Assembly (NCBI RefSeq): GCF_047634355.1
Contig: NZ_JBLIAL010000013.1
Source of the DNA: Porticoccus sp002341315
GTDB lineage: Bacteria > Pseudomonadota > Gammaproteobacteria > Pseudomonadales > Porticoccaceae
Length of the DNA: 64,000 bases
Strand: one strand, 5' to 3'
How positions within the stretch are numbered: position 1 is the first letter of the stretch; each line of letters starts with the position of its first letter. Below are positions 63,275 through 64,000 of this stretch, in pieces. The notes below the pieces were generated by a model, which ran no database searches, was not told where the DNA came from, and worked only from the letters and a program-made list of their open reading frames with translations. The position numbers and the translations under genes are program-made.

Positions 63275-63616
63275 ATGGCATCAACCCCCATTTACAAAAT
63301 TGTATTTTTCAATCAGGGTCAGGTGTACGAAATCTATGCCCGGCAAGTCTACCAAAGTGATTTGTGGGGGTTTCTGGAAGTCGAGGAGTTTGTGTTTGGT
63401 GAGCGCTCCCAGATGATAGTCGACCCTTCCGAAGAAAAACTGAAGAATGAGTTTTCATCGGTCAAACGGAGCTTTATTCCGCTGCATTCTGTCGTGCGCA
63501 TTGATGAAGTGGAAAAAGAAGGTTCCTGCAAAATTATTGAGGCGAAGGGCGGCGCCGGTAATGTCACCCCTTTCCCCTATCCGGGCATTGCACCCAAACC
63601 AAAAAGTGATCGCTAG
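63275..63616 (+). CDS. DUF1820 family protein
   Basis: A 113-residue cytosolic protein of unknown function, common in pseudomonad-type gammaproteobacteria. It reads YKIVFFNQGQVYEIYARQVY at the start and GFLEVEEFVFGERSQMIVDP soon after, which I recognise as DUF1820. The tail is proline-rich (PFPYPGIAPKPKSDR). It diverges from miaB and ends at a bidirectional terminator. Confidence 0.85.
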   Translation: MASTPIYKIVFFNQGQVYEIYARQVYQSDLWGFLEVEEFVFGERSQMIVDPSEEKLKNEFSSVKRSFIPLHSVVRIDEVEKEGSCKIIEAKGGAGNVTPFPYPGIAPKPKSDR

Positions 63617-63640
63617 TTAACGGGTACCTGTTTGCTGAAT

Positions 63641-63668
63641 AAAAAGGGCAGCTTGCGCTGCCCTTTTT
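63641..63668. terminator. Bidirectional terminator between DUF1820 gene and aminotransferase
   Basis: AAAAAGGGCAGC and GCTGCCCTTTTT form a perfect 12-bp stem with loop TTGC. T-tracts occur on both strands, so it can end both convergent genes. Confidence 0.93.
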
Positions 63669-63680
63669 GATGTCAGGCGT

Positions 63681-64000
63681 TCAGGCCTCGAGTTGTTGGT
63701 TCACAGAGGCCAGTTTCACGGCATTACAGAATACGGCCATGGCGTGATCAATATCCTCAACGGTAGGGAATGACGGTGCCAGGCGGATATTTTTATCGTC
63801 CGGGTCTTTGCCGTAGGGGAAGGTGGCACCCGCCGGGGTGAGTTTGACCCCCGCTTCTGCAGCCAACTGGATAACGGCGTTGGCCAGTCCGGGACGGGTA
63901 TCAAAAGAAATAAAGTAACCGCCATCGGGTGAACTCCATTCTCCCAGGTCAGAATCGCGGAAGTTTTCCTCAAGGTGCTTCAGCACGCAGGCAAAGCGCG
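63681..64000 (-). CDS. PLP-dependent aminotransferase, C-terminal part (partial)
   Basis: About 105 C-terminal residues of a fold-type I aminotransferase; the gene enters from beyond the right edge of the window. The segments DGGYFISFDTRPG, EAGVKLTPAGATFPYGKDP and NIRLAPSFPTVEDIDHAM match the C-terminal domain of a pseudomonad aminotransferase family (PF12897-like), where the arginine after NI binds the substrate carboxylate. An internal GTG at 63986 is not the start, because the frame stays open to the edge. Confidence 0.85.
   Translation of the reverse strand, partial: RFACVLKHLEENFRDSDLGEWSSPDGGYFISFDTRPGLANAVIQLAAEAGVKLTPAGATFPYGKDPDDKNIRLAPSFPTVEDIDHAMAVFCNAVKLASVNQQLEA

Overview
This window is a stretch of chromosome from a gammaproteobacterium. 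Several points suggest a Pseudomonas-like or 'Cellvibrionales'-like lineage. It holds the conserved order birA-coaX-SPOR protein-tRNAs-tuf-tRNA(Trp)-secE-nusG. It encodes a 408-residue EF-Tu and an AmgK/MurU cell-wall recycling pair, and it carries the lptD-surA-pdxA-rsmA-apaGH and miaB-phoH-ybeY-corC-lnt-leuS-lptE-holA blocks. These placements rest on remembered family sequences and gene order, not on a search.

Layout. Positions 1-710 hold the 3' end of a 23S rRNA gene, a 5S gene and the rrn terminator. Next come a PAS-GAF-PAS-GGDEF-EAL protein (1080-3641), a TauE/SafE permease, and birA-coaX-SPOR protein. A tRNA operon (Thr-Tyr-Gly-Thr) leads into tuf copy 1, tRNA-Trp, secE and nusG. From 10.4 to 39.9 kb nearly every gene belongs to the transcription and translation machinery: rplKAJL-rpoBC, rpsLG-fusA-tuf copy 2, and the S10, spc and alpha operons through rplQ. 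A strong terminator closes this block. It is followed by galE, a sensor kinase with a decayed ATPase domain (minus strand), an AtoE-type transporter (minus), and the overlapping outer-membrane and maintenance operon lptD-surA-pdxA-rsmA-apaG-apaH (minus). amgK-murU-vanZ runs divergently from lptD. The right end carries miaB-phoH-ybeY-corC-lnt-leuS-lptE-holA (minus), a DUF1820 gene (plus), and the C-terminus of a PLP aminotransferase (minus, cut by the window edge).

How it fits together. The central 30 kb builds ribosomes, RNA polymerase, two elongation factors and the Sec channel. Three of its transcription units start from near-identical core promoters (TTGAxx, 17 bp, TAGAAT, then a C-rich discriminator), which suggests co-regulation. 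Leader and intergenic hairpins (L10 leader, rplL-rpoB, rpsL leader, rpsG-fusA) mark likely autoregulation and attenuation points. The flanks supply envelope biogenesis (LptD, LptE, SurA, Lnt), cell-wall recycling and tRNA/rRNA modification.

I found no phage, IS element, CRISPR array or obvious new multigene system; this is mostly conserved core genome. The points most worth a second look are a possible RNA switch between rplL and rpoB, a 10-residue insert in EF-Tu, two near-identical tuf copies, the degenerate histidine kinase, and an inverted repeat over the leuS promoter.
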